Part shown: positions 7,499 through 14,890 of the stretch, one piece after another | How the letters are laid out: the number at the start of each line of letters is the position of its first letter | How positions within the stretch are numbered: position 1 is the stretch's first letter | Assembly (NCBI GenBank): GCA_944393715.1 | Contig: CALYBB010000042.1 | Location: 1-44,213 of the forward strand | DNA: 44,213 nucleotides | From: an uncultured Alphaproteobacteria bacterium | Lineage (GTDB): Bacteria; Pseudomonadota; Alphaproteobacteria; RF32; CAG-239 | Direction: 5' to 3' | Translations under genes and position numbers: made by a program | Notes under the pieces: generated by a model | Database searches by the model: none | Told to the model about the DNA's origin: nothing | The model's input: the letters and a program-made list of their open reading frames with translations, nothing else

Positions 7499-9610
7499 AT
7501 GCGGCTGATAAAAAAAACGGCTTCGATTGTTTCGAGTATTATCATTATTTTGGCTATTGGCGGTTATGTATTTGTGCGTAATTTTGATCTGAACCGCTAT
7601 AAGTCGTATATTGAAGATATTGTCAACAGAGAAACCGGCCGAAGCTTAAAAATTAACGGCGAGGCCAAGTTGGGGATTTCGTTTGTCCCGACTTTGGTGG
7701 TTAATGATGTGTCTTTATCAAATCCCGAATGGGCGTCAAATCCCGAGATGATTAAGTTGCAAAAACTAGAGATAAAGGCGGCGATTTTGCCTTTGCTGAA
7801 AGGGCGTATCGTCATAGATAAGCTGATTTTGGAACAGCCGGAGATTTATTTGGAAACGACTGCCGATGGGCAGAAAAACTGGGAATTTATTAAAAATCAA
7901 AAGCCACAGCAAAAGACGGCTTCGGCCGCTGATAAAGGGCAAGAAAAGACAAGTGCCGCATCGGCGGCGGCAATCGGGCTGATTGCCAAACAGGTGGAAC
8001 TGCAAGATGGTATTGTTAGTTATTTTGATGCCCAGAGCGGCAAGACGACAATTGCGCAGATTAAAGCTGTTACCATGGAGATTCCAGGGCAAAACGAATC
8101 GATGAATTTGGATGTTGATGCGGTGTTGGACGGCAAGGAAATCGGTATTGAGCTGGAGGCTAATAATTTGGCGTCTCTGTTGAATGAAGGTAAGGCTGAT
8201 TTTGTGGCAGAAATTAAAGCGTTGCAGGTCAGCGCGGCGTTGCACGGCGCAGTGGCTGATGCTTTTGAGGCGCCCCGCTATGCGATTGAAGGCAATATTT
8301 ATAATCCTGCTGGTAATTTTAATGCGCCAGAGACCAGTCTGGAAATGAGGATTGACGGAGATGTTTATTCGGCCGATATTAATATTCAAAATCTGAGTGT
8401 CGCCGCTAATGTTATTGCGGGTACGATGGTCGTTGATTGGAGCAAAGAACGGCCGCAGATTAAAGCGGATCTGAATACGGCGCGGTTTGATATTGGTTCA
8501 TTTAGTCAAAATGCGGTGGCGGCATGGCAGATGCCGGCATTAATCAGCGAGGCTCAAGCCTTGGAAATGGTGCCGAATGACAAAGTACCGTATGAATATC
8601 TGAATATGGCAGATGCCGTGCTTAACCTTAAGGCCGGCGAGGTTGTGCTGGCGGACGATTTCGTGTTGACTAATGTCAGTGCTGCAGCACAGTTGCAAAA
8701 AGGTGTATTGGATGTTAAGGAGTTTGATTTTGGGCTTGGAGCCGGCAAAATTGCGGCGACGGCGACAGTTAATGCCGCACAACAGACGGTGAAACTGGAT
8801 TTGCAGAGCAGCGGGATGAGGTTGCAAGATTTGCACAGGCCTTTGGCAACGGGAGCCAATGGGAGTATGCAAATTTTGAGCGGCGGCAGTTTGGATATCA
8901 TGGCAGATTTGCAAAGCCAGGGCGCTACCTATCGGCAGTTGTCGCAAAATATGGATGGGCAATTTATTGCGGTTGTCAATAAGTCAGAAATTAAAACCGG
9001 ACGGTTTGAATGGCTGGCCAGCAATATCTTTACCAAAATTCTACAGCTGTTGAAGATTGATACCAATAAAAATACCAATATGGATTTGGCTTGCGCGGTG
9101 GTGCGTGCCGACATTGGCAATGGCAAAGCGACGTTCCCGAAGGGAATCGTGTTTGACGGCTCAAAATTGAAGTTGGTGGGAAGCGGCGATATTAATTTGG
9201 TTAATGACCAGATGAATTTTACCATTGCTCCGACGCTTAATAAATTGGCGGACGGCAATATTGCTCAGGCATTGGCTTCGTTTGTCAAATTGGAGGGGAC
9301 ATTGGAGCAACCAAAAATCGGGCTGGATACACGTGCGGCTTTGACAACGGTGGTTGGAACGATGGCTTCCGGTGGCGCTTATCTTGGGTCCGAAGTGTTG
9401 CTGAGTGGTGATGACAGCCCTTGTTATACGGCGCTACAGGGAACGGTTTATGCGTCAAAATTCCCTAAACCGAGCGGTGTTAAGGCGGCGACAAAAGATG
9501 CTTATCAGGATGTCAATAAGACGGCTAAAGATGCGGTTAAGGGGCTGGAGAGTGCTGCCAAGAATTTGCTCGGCGCGTTTACCGACGGTTTGAAGAAAGG
9601 AAACAAATGA
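7499..9610 (+). CDS. AsmA-family inner-membrane-anchored protein
   Basis: 703 residues. One uncleaved N-terminal membrane helix (about residues 7-28) is followed by the AsmA N-terminal signature, including GRSLKINGEAKLGISFVP and NPEWASNPEM, and a long beta-rich periplasmic region. The C-terminal part has the family's repeated strand pattern with a GSGDINLVNDQ segment. AsmA-like proteins are bridge-like lipid-transfer proteins that influence outer-membrane composition. An Ala/Lys/Gln-rich low-complexity linker lies near residues 135-155. AAGGAG stands 8 bases before the ATG at 7499, 5 bases after the previous stop; the 3' end overlaps the next gene as ATGA. It could be an AsmA2 or YhdP-type relative, so no symbol is given. 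Confidence 0.88.
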   Translation: MRLIKKTASIVSSIIIILAIGGYVFVRNFDLNRYKSYIEDIVNRETGRSLKINGEAKLGISFVPTLVVNDVSLSNPEWASNPEMIKLQKLEIKAAILPLLKGRIVIDKLILEQPEIYLETTADGQKNWEFIKNQKPQQKTASAADKGQEKTSAASAAAIGLIAKQVELQDGIVSYFDAQSGKTTIAQIKAVTMEIPGQNESMNLDVDAVLDGKEIGIELEANNLASLLNEGKADFVAEIKALQVSAALHGAVADAFEAPRYAIEGNIYNPAGNFNAPETSLEMRIDGDVYSADINIQNLSVAANVIAGTMVVDWSKERPQIKADLNTARFDIGSFSQNAVAAWQMPALISEAQALEMVPNDKVPYEYLNMADAVLNLKAGEVVLADDFVLTNVSAAAQLQKGVLDVKEFDFGLGAGKIAATATVNAAQQTVKLDLQSSGMRLQDLHRPLATGANGSMQILSGGSLDIMADLQSQGATYRQLSQNMDGQFIAVVNKSEIKTGRFEWLASNIFTKILQLLKIDTNKNTNMDLACAVVRADIGNGKATFPKGIVFDGSKLKLVGSGDINLVNDQMNFTIAPTLNKLADGNIAQALASFVKLEGTLEQPKIGLDTRAALTTVVGTMASGGAYLGSEVLLSGDDSPCYTALQGTVYASKFPKPSGVKAATKDAYQDVNKTAKDAVKGLESAAKNLLGAFTDGLKKGNK

Positions 9611-10101
9611 GACAAAAACTTAATTTGGCGGTTGAGGAAATAACCAAACATCGTGAAGATATTATTGCTAAACTCTTGGAATTTGCTAAGACGGATTTAT
9701 TGTTTTTTTGGGGTGAAAATCGCGAGTTGTTTTTGCATCAGCAGGATAAATGGCTGCCAATTTTAGATTGGGCGGCGCAGGAATTGAAAGTTAATTTGCA
9801 AAAGACCCGCACGTTGGATGTTCCTGAAAACAGCCAATTGAACGGGCCTTTGGCACAGACGCTTGAAGCAATGAGTGATAAGGAACTTGCCTGTTATTAT
9901 GCGGCAGCGTTAAATATGCGCTCGACACTTTTGGCTCTGGCTTTGGTTAAAGGGCGAATCCATGCCGAGGAAGCTTGCGAGCTTTCGTATTTGGAAGAGT
10001 TGTGGCAAAATAAATTATGGGGCAAAGATGAAGAAGCGGTTTCGCGGCGGCAGGAGCGCTGTGAGGAACTGAAAGAAATTGAGAACTATTTACGCTCATG
10101 A
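9607..10101 (+). CDS. ATP12-type F1-ATPase assembly chaperone, N-terminal domain missing
   Basis: 164 residues. The sequence matches the helical C-terminal domain of ATP12: TDLLFFW early, then PILDWAAQEL, then STLLALALVKGRIHAEEACELS and the terminal region with LWGKDEEA. ATP12 binds the F1 alpha subunit before hexamer assembly and is typical of alphaproteobacteria and mitochondria. Usual bacterial members are about 230-270 residues and begin with a beta-rich domain of roughly 90 residues, absent here. No missing piece is visible upstream: the start overlaps the AsmA-family stop as ATGA and that gene is intact. The 3' end overlaps the acylphosphatase start, again as ATGA. Family assignment rests on the C-terminal pattern and is good; function without the N-domain is uncertain. 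Confidence 0.82.
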   Translation: MRQKLNLAVEEITKHREDIIAKLLEFAKTDLLFFWGENRELFLHQQDKWLPILDWAAQELKVNLQKTRTLDVPENSQLNGPLAQTLEAMSDKELACYYAAALNMRSTLLALALVKGRIHAEEACELSYLEELWQNKLWGKDEEAVSRRQERCEELKEIENYLRS

Positions 10102-10385
10102 AAGATGTGGTTATCAGAGTTAGGGGACGTGTGCAGGGAGTCGGTTATCGGCGGTGGGTTGTGGCCAGAGCTGAAGAGATCGGCGGTGTTTCCGGTTGGG
10201 TGCATAATGATTATGATGGTTCGGTAATGCTTAGGTTGCGCGGTGAGGATGACAAAATTGACGCGATGATGCTGGCTTGCCAAAAAGGGCCGCTGTGGGG
10301 GCGGGTGGATAGTTTGGAATTTGTTGTCGGGCGGGTAAGTTCGTTTTTGCCGCCAGTTGAAGACGGGGTTTTTAAGAGAGTTTAG
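10098..10385 (+). CDS. acyP: Acylphosphatase
   Basis: 95 residues, typical for the family. The phosphate-binding loop GRVQGVGYRRW contains the catalytic Arg, and GWVHNDYDGSV contains the catalytic Asn. The enzyme hydrolyses acyl phosphates such as acetyl or carbamoyl phosphate in the cytosol. Its start overlaps the ATP12-like stop by four bases and its TAG overlaps the stop of the convergent nth gene, so it closes the rightward gene run that began with rarA. Confidence 0.93.
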   Translation: MKDVVIRVRGRVQGVGYRRWVVARAEEIGGVSGWVHNDYDGSVMLRLRGEDDKIDAMMLACQKGPLWGRVDSLEFVVGRVSSFLPPVEDGVFKRV

Positions 10386-11014
10386 AGTCGTTTGTCTGTG
10401 CTACGGCAAAAGGAGCTTATCGGGCAGTTTGGGCAATCTGGTTTTTGGGCCTTGCAGGTATAGCGGCCAAACAAGACCAACCAGTGATTGAGATGACGGC
10501 GGTATTCGTCGGGCAGTTTGTTTAAATCCGTTTCAACGGCAAGCGGCGTCGTACCATCGCTGAGTTCCAGTCGTCGGGCTAAACGCAGGACATGGGTGTC
10601 AACGGCGACGCTAGGTTCGTTCCACCAGACGTTAAAGAGCACATTGGCGGTTTTGCGGCCTACACCGGGCAGGCTTTCAATCAATTCGCGGTTGTGCGGA
10701 ACTTCACCGCCGCATTTATCGACAAGGGTTTGAGATAAAGCAATGATGTTTTTGGCTTTGTTGTTGTATAGGCCGATGGTGCGGATGTGTTCTTTGAGTT
10801 TGTCAATACCAAGGTTAAGCATCTTTTGCGGGGTATCAGCTAAGGGAAACAGGGCAGCCGTTGCTTTATTGACGCCTTTATCGGTGCTTTGTGCCGACAG
10901 CACAATTGCCACCAGCAGCGTATAAGCATTATGGAATTGCAGTTCACTCTTGGGAGCCGGATCTTTGGATTTAAAGACATCGAGGATTTGGCATATTTCT
11001 TTTACCGGTCTCAT
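10382..11014 (-). CDS. nth: Endonuclease III, DNA glycosylase/AP lyase
   Basis: 210 residues. The helix-hairpin-helix LPGVGRKTANVL carries the catalytic Lys and VDTHVLRLARRL the catalytic Asp. The C-terminal C-x6-C-x2-C-x5-C pattern (CKAQKPDCPNCPISSFC) binds the 4Fe-4S cluster. It removes oxidised pyrimidines and nicks the abasic site in base excision repair. The start overlaps the tsaD stop by four bases, so nth is translated downstream of tsaD on one transcript; its stop overlaps that of acyP on the other strand, leaving no room for a terminator. Confidence 0.96.
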   Translation of the reverse strand: MRPVKEICQILDVFKSKDPAPKSELQFHNAYTLLVAIVLSAQSTDKGVNKATAALFPLADTPQKMLNLGIDKLKEHIRTIGLYNNKAKNIIALSQTLVDKCGGEVPHNRELIESLPGVGRKTANVLFNVWWNEPSVAVDTHVLRLARRLELSDGTTPLAVETDLNKLPDEYRRHLNHWLVLFGRYTCKAQKPDCPNCPISSFCRSTDKRL

Positions 11015-12087
11015 GCTTTGACTCCTCCGGCTCCGGCAGCTTTAGGGGCTTTTTCATCTAACGGCCAGCGCGGACGCGGTTTAAAATCTAATTCATTAAA
11101 CAAGCCTTTTTGTGCTCGTTCGATACCGGCCCAGGCAATCATGACGCCATTATCGGTGCAGAATTTTATTGGAGGAGCGGCGAAAATAAGGTCTTCTCTA
11201 TCAGCTAATTGTTGCAAATGTTCGCGTAGATATATATTGGCGGCAACGCCGCCGGCAACAACCAAATGGCGGCCTTGGGGACAACAGGAACGGAAAATGG
11301 TGATTGCTTTATGTAGTTTATGCGACAGGCAGTCTGTTACGGCCTTTTGAAATCCGGCGCAAATATCGGCGCAGTCGTGTTTGCGCAAAATGGCATGTTC
11401 AATCAGGCCATCTTCGGCGTAAGATTCAATGATTTTACGAACGGCCGTTTTAAGACCTGAAAAAGACAGATTGCAATCCGGAGAATTGAATAAAGGCCTT
11501 GGCAAAACAAAACGGTCTTCATTGCCAAGAACGGCCATTTTTTCAATAATCGGTCCGCCAGGGTAGCCGAGATTGAGCATTTTGGCAACTTTATCAAAAG
11601 CTTCTCCGGCAGCATCGTCAATGGTTGTGCCGAGGCGTTTAAATTTGCCGACATCTTCGACAATCAGAATCTGACAATGACCGCCGGAAGTAAGCAAAAG
11701 CAGATAAGGATAAGCAACATCGGAAGTTAGGCGCGGGGTTAAGGCATGTCCTTCCAGATGGTTGATGGCAATAAAAGGTTTGCCAAGCGCCAGAGCTAGA
11801 GCTTTGCCCGCCATGACGCCAACCGTGACACCGCCGATAAGACCGGGACCGGCTGCCGCGGCGACGGCGTCAATATCTTGGGGCTTACAGCCGGCTTGGC
11901 GGAAAGTCTCTTCCAAGATGTCGTCGATGTGTTCAAGATGAGAACGGGCAGCAATTTCTGGTACGACGCCGCCGAAATTTTTGTGCTCAAGCTGAGTTAG
12001 TACAGTTGAGCTTAAAATTTGTTTTTTATCGTTAACTAATGCCGCAGCGGTTTCATCACAGCTGCTTTCTATTCCCAAAACCAACAT
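11011..12087 (-). CDS. tsaD: tRNA N6-adenosine threonylcarbamoyltransferase
   Basis: 358 residues, full length. The N-terminus MLVLGIESSCDETAAALV and the metal-binding HLEGHA are hallmarks of TsaD/Kae1, which transfers threonylcarbamoyl to A37 of ANN-decoding tRNAs with TsaB and TsaE. The ASKHA nucleotide-binding fold is supported by LLLTSGGH and VVAGGVAANIYLR. In many alphaproteobacteria tsaD is divergent from hemC-hemD-mitofilin; here the divergent gene is the mitofilin-like one directly, with hemC and hemD absent. It is first in a two-gene unit with nth. Confidence 0.97.
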   Translation of the reverse strand: MLVLGIESSCDETAAALVNDKKQILSSTVLTQLEHKNFGGVVPEIAARSHLEHIDDILEETFRQAGCKPQDIDAVAAAAGPGLIGGVTVGVMAGKALALALGKPFIAINHLEGHALTPRLTSDVAYPYLLLLTSGGHCQILIVEDVGKFKRLGTTIDDAAGEAFDKVAKMLNLGYPGGPIIEKMAVLGNEDRFVLPRPLFNSPDCNLSFSGLKTAVRKIIESYAEDGLIEHAILRKHDCADICAGFQKAVTDCLSHKLHKAITIFRSCCPQGRHLVVAGGVAANIYLREHLQQLADREDLIFAAPPIKFCTDNGVMIAWAGIERAQKGLFNELDFKPRPRWPLDEKAPKAAGAGGVKA

Positions 12088-12128
12088 GGATGTTCTTTTT
12101 TTACCTAATTAGCTCTTGCTTCTTTTTT

Positions 12129-12146
12129 TATATTGTATACACTATA
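12129..12146. promoter_or_regulatory. 18-base imperfect palindrome between divergent tsaD and mitofilin-like genes
   Basis: TATA-T-TGTATACA-C-TATA is symmetric at 16 of 18 positions and sits in the AT-rich 106-base space between two divergent starts. It could be an operator or paired AT-rich promoter elements; no clean -35/-10 pair at 17-base spacing was found for either direction. Confidence 0.35.
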
Positions 12147-12193
12147 AAAACAAGAATGCCAAGTCTTTAATTGCAGCTGCGGAGGGACGGGAC

Positions 12194-13198
12194 ATGAATA
12201 AAAAAAATGAAGCTAAAAATGATAATCGGCTGTCGGCCAGAGGCCGTAAAAAAGCCAGAATAAAACAGCTTAGTGCAGCAGTGGTGCTGATTGCCGCGGC
12301 AGTGTTGGGGTATAAACTTTGGCAAAATCCGAAGTTGTTGTATCAGTTGAAGGATATTTGGGCCGAAAGGCAGGCTAAAGAAGATGCTTATGCGCGGCAG
12401 TTTGGTAGTTTGCAACAGCAGATAGCCGTGTTGCAGCAGCAGTTGGCAGAGGTGGGTTATTTGGCGGCGCATCCGGATTTGTCTGGTGTTAATAAGCGAA
12501 TCGATGGTATAGAGCAGATTAATATTAACACGATTAAGTCAAAAGCCGATGTTGAAGCGGTTTTGGGTTTGATCATGCGGATGGATAAAGTCGAAGGGCG
12601 TCTCAATGACTTGGGCAAGGTTAGTGATGATAGCGCTTTAACGCTGACAGCTGCCATGCTGGTTAAAGATGCGGCAGCTCGCGGCGGTAGTTTTATCTAT
12701 GAAGCTGAAGTCTTGAGCGAGCTGGCGGTTAATAACCATAAAATAGCCGGTGAGGTGGCACGAATTAATGAAATCGCACCGGCAGGCGTGCCGTTATTGA
12801 AAGATTTACAACAGCAGTTTGTTGAAATTTATGCCCGACGTTATTTGCCGGTGAATGTCGAGACGCCGGCGAGTGGCTGGAAAGAGAGAGTCTATCAGGA
12901 ATTGAACAAAGTTGTGCAGGTTAGAAAAAAGTCCGAGGATGGAAAATCGACGGGAACAAATGAAGAAGACCGTGCTTGGAATGTGGTGCGGGATTATGTG
13001 AATGAGGGGCAGATATCAAAAGCCTTGGCAATTATTCACAAGCCTTTGAATGCAAGCTTGGCTAAGGATGAATCCTTAGCCGGATGGATTGAAGAAGCGG
13101 AAAGATATAGGGATCTTTATGATGCGGTGTCGCGGATTTCTGCTAATTCTTTGGCCGTAATGAAGGTTAAGTTTTTGCGTCGCAAAAACTCAGAGTAA
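12194..13198 (+). CDS. Mitofilin/MIC60-like inner-membrane protein
   Basis: 334 residues. A basic N-terminus leads to one membrane helix (about residues 28-45), a Gln-rich coiled coil (QQQIAVLQQQLAEV), and a C-terminal helical region with DYVNEGQISKALAIIHKPLN and LAGWIEEAERYRDLYDAV that resembles the mitofilin signature. Alphaproteobacterial homologues are the proposed ancestors of MIC60, which shapes cristae and intracytoplasmic membranes. Position beside tsaD is the usual one for this family. The ATG at 12194 has GGAGGGACGG immediately upstream; the longer frame from 12116 has no ribosome site. The assignment rests on architecture and context more than on strong motifs. Confidence 0.68.
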   Translation: MNKKNEAKNDNRLSARGRKKARIKQLSAAVVLIAAAVLGYKLWQNPKLLYQLKDIWAERQAKEDAYARQFGSLQQQIAVLQQQLAEVGYLAAHPDLSGVNKRIDGIEQININTIKSKADVEAVLGLIMRMDKVEGRLNDLGKVSDDSALTLTAAMLVKDAAARGGSFIYEAEVLSELAVNNHKIAGEVARINEIAPAGVPLLKDLQQQFVEIYARRYLPVNVETPASGWKERVYQELNKVVQVRKKSEDGKSTGTNEEDRAWNVVRDYVNEGQISKALAIIHKPLNASLAKDESLAGWIEEAERYRDLYDAVSRISANSLAVMKVKFLRRKNSE

Positions 13199-13202
13199 GA
13201 AT

Positions 13203-13919
13203 TTAAAACCAAGATAGGACAGCGGCAAAAAATATCGGAATTGATAAATTGTCGTCTATTTCGATCTTATCTTCAAAAACTTCGGCCATAGTGGCGGCGA
13301 GACAGGCTGCGAGGCTGAACCAGCCAAAGGGGTGGATTTGCCAGAATAAAAGGTTGATGATGACGGCTGAAGCAAAAAAAGCTAAAGTACCTTCCAAGGT
13401 TTTGTTTTTGTAAATTTTAATGCGGCCGACAGAACGTCCGACAAGTGCAGCGGCGCTGTCGGATATAAGCATTACTGTCAGGGCGATGGCGCCGATTTCT
13501 TTGGAAAAAAAGCATAGACATAACAAAGATGACAACAAGACATAAATTGCACCGGTAAACTGAAAATGTTCTCGGGAGGTTTCTTTGTTGCGCAATGTTC
13601 GGAAAAACAGCACGCCAAAGGATTTGCGCGCCCAAGCATATTTTTTGAAATTGCCGTATTCCAGAATAATGTTACCGGTTAAAATGATTAACAAAATAGG
13701 TACCAAAATCAGTTTGGGCATGAAATAAATTGCGGCCGGTATCCACAGAGAACTCAGATGAATAGCTTTGCGAAACAACTCTTTTTTTAAAGCTTTGTCA
13801 TGGCGCAGCTGTCGGTATATCAAGTCGGCATCCGGCCAGATGGGGACGTTGTCCAGTCGCCGTTTGATGGATCTGAAAATCCGGTTATAGTCCGGTTGTT
13901 TGTTTTTGAAATTCCACAT
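13203..13919 (-). CDS. SEC59/DGK1/VTE5-type CTP-dependent lipid kinase, putative
   Basis: 238 residues. After a 45-residue charged cytosolic leader come RKAIHLSSLWIPAAIYF and six or more membrane segments, with the conserved loops ISDSAAALVGRSVGR and NKTLEGTLAFF and a terminal EDKIEIDDNLSIP. These fit the family of dolichol, phytol and CTP-dependent diacylglycerol kinases. The CdsA signature (KDxGxxxPGHGG) is absent, so phosphatidate cytidylyltransferase is less likely. The substrate cannot be read from sequence; diacylglycerol or an undecaprenol-like alcohol are candidates. No clear ribosome site precedes the ATG at 13919. It lies 4 bases from the convergent mitofilin-like gene. Confidence 0.72.
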   Translation of the reverse strand: MWNFKNKQPDYNRIFRSIKRRLDNVPIWPDADLIYRQLRHDKALKKELFRKAIHLSSLWIPAAIYFMPKLILVPILLIILTGNIILEYGNFKKYAWARKSFGVLFFRTLRNKETSREHFQFTGAIYVLLSSLLCLCFFSKEIGAIALTVMLISDSAAALVGRSVGRIKIYKNKTLEGTLAFFASAVIINLLFWQIHPFGWFSLAACLAATMAEVFEDKIEIDDNLSIPIFFAAVLSWF

Positions 13920-14057
13920 TTTATTTTTGCAACACAGCTAATCAACACTTTGGATATTAGAAAAACAAAAAAATAAGCTCAAGCATAAAAGCGTTCTTTG
14001 TGGATTAAAAAAAACAAAAAAGTGATTATATTGAAAAAAAGTAAAAGGAGGTGCGAT

Positions 14058-14294
14058 ATGATTCCCGAACGGCAAAAAAATAAAATCATGATTAAAGATT
14101 ACAGTAAGCAAAAGTATGTTGAAATTGACGATAAAGATTTTGTGGTCAGGCCTTTGAAACAAATGCGTTTAATTGATGCAGCCAGCGGTTTGGATGATGA
14201 GTGTGAATTTGAAAAAAATATGTATAACTTCGGGGATGAAGAAGATTTGCCGGATTCTGACAGAGCAATGAACCGTCGTTGTAAAAACAGTTGA
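14058..14294 (+). CDS. Small acidic protein of unknown function
   Basis: 78 residues, not recognised. The N-terminal third is basic (MIPERQKNKIMIKDYSKQK), the rest acidic (LDDECEFEKN, DEEDLPDSDR). No membrane segment or signal peptide is seen. AGGAGGTG eight bases before the ATG is a strong ribosome site, which is the main reason for calling it real; the longer frame from 13998 has none. It faces the XRE regulator gene convergently, with a hairpin between them. Confidence 0.65.
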   Translation: MIPERQKNKIMIKDYSKQKYVEIDDKDFVVRPLKQMRLIDAASGLDDECEFEKNMYNFGDEEDLPDSDRAMNRRCKNS

Positions 14295-14317
14295 AAAAAC
14301 CGGCTGAAACAGCCGGT
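14293..14317 (-). terminator. Rho-independent terminator of the XRE regulator gene
   Basis: ACCGGCTG-AAA-CAGCCGGT at 14299-14317 is a perfect 8-base-pair stem. Read on the minus strand it is followed by six T residues, so it ends the lnt/XRE-side transcript. On the plus strand there is no T run, so it would serve the small acidic gene poorly. Confidence 0.85.
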
Positions 14318-14330
14318 CTAGAAATAATCA

Positions 14331-14840
14331 TCAGAAGGCTTCTTTTTTTTCGGTCTTGTCTTTGCTGTTAAGATAGGGGCTTTTTGACATCGCAACGATA
14401 AGTTCATAAAGATGCCTTGCCGCTTGGCGGTTAGGGATTTTATAGTAAGCGCGTACAAGTTCCAAGGTTTCTTTCCTCTGCATTGGATCGGCATTAAAAG
14501 CTTCCATCTCTTCGTTTAGCTGGTAATCGGCATCCGGATTGCTGAACATGCGCGGGCTTTGTTGGGCAACTGATTTGTCCATATCTTCATAAAAAAAGCT
14601 TATCGGTGTTTCCAGAACAACGCTAAAATCCCATAAGCGGCTGGCGCTGACACGGTTTAGACCTTTTTCGTATTTTTGTATTTGTTGAAAGGTCAGTCCC
14701 AAAAGGCTGCCGAGCTTTTCTTGGCTCCAACCTAGTAAGTTGCGACGCATTCGAATGCGGTTTCCAACGTGGATATCAATGGGGTTTGGTTCACCCAAAG
14801 GGGTGCGTCCCCGTGATGCTTTGCGTGATACTGATCTCAT
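14331..14840 (-). CDS. XRE-family transcriptional regulator (PraR-like)
   Basis: 169 residues. A Cro/C1-type helix-turn-helix spans about residues 22-80 (IHVGNRIRMRRNLLGWSQEK, LTFQQIQKYEKGLNRVSASR), followed by ISFFYEDMD and a helical C-terminal region. This arrangement is typical of a conserved alphaproteobacterial regulator group that includes PraR of rhizobia, linked to biofilm and quorum control. The start at 14840 begins just before the conserved part, with GGACGA upstream; the longer frame to 14963 would run 70 bases into lnt. It follows lnt by 50 bases on the same strand, the usual place in this order, normally followed by metK-trmB, which here lie elsewhere (27086-28953). Confidence 0.88.
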   Translation of the reverse strand: MRSVSRKASRGRTPLGEPNPIDIHVGNRIRMRRNLLGWSQEKLGSLLGLTFQQIQKYEKGLNRVSASRLWDFSVVLETPISFFYEDMDKSVAQQSPRMFSNPDADYQLNEEMEAFNADPMQRKETLELVRAYYKIPNRQAARHLYELIVAMSKSPYLNSKDKTEKKEAF

Positions 14841-14890
14841 TTTTTCGTCCTTGTTGCAAGTAGTGCTAGTGTTTTTGCCTATAGGGCAAA

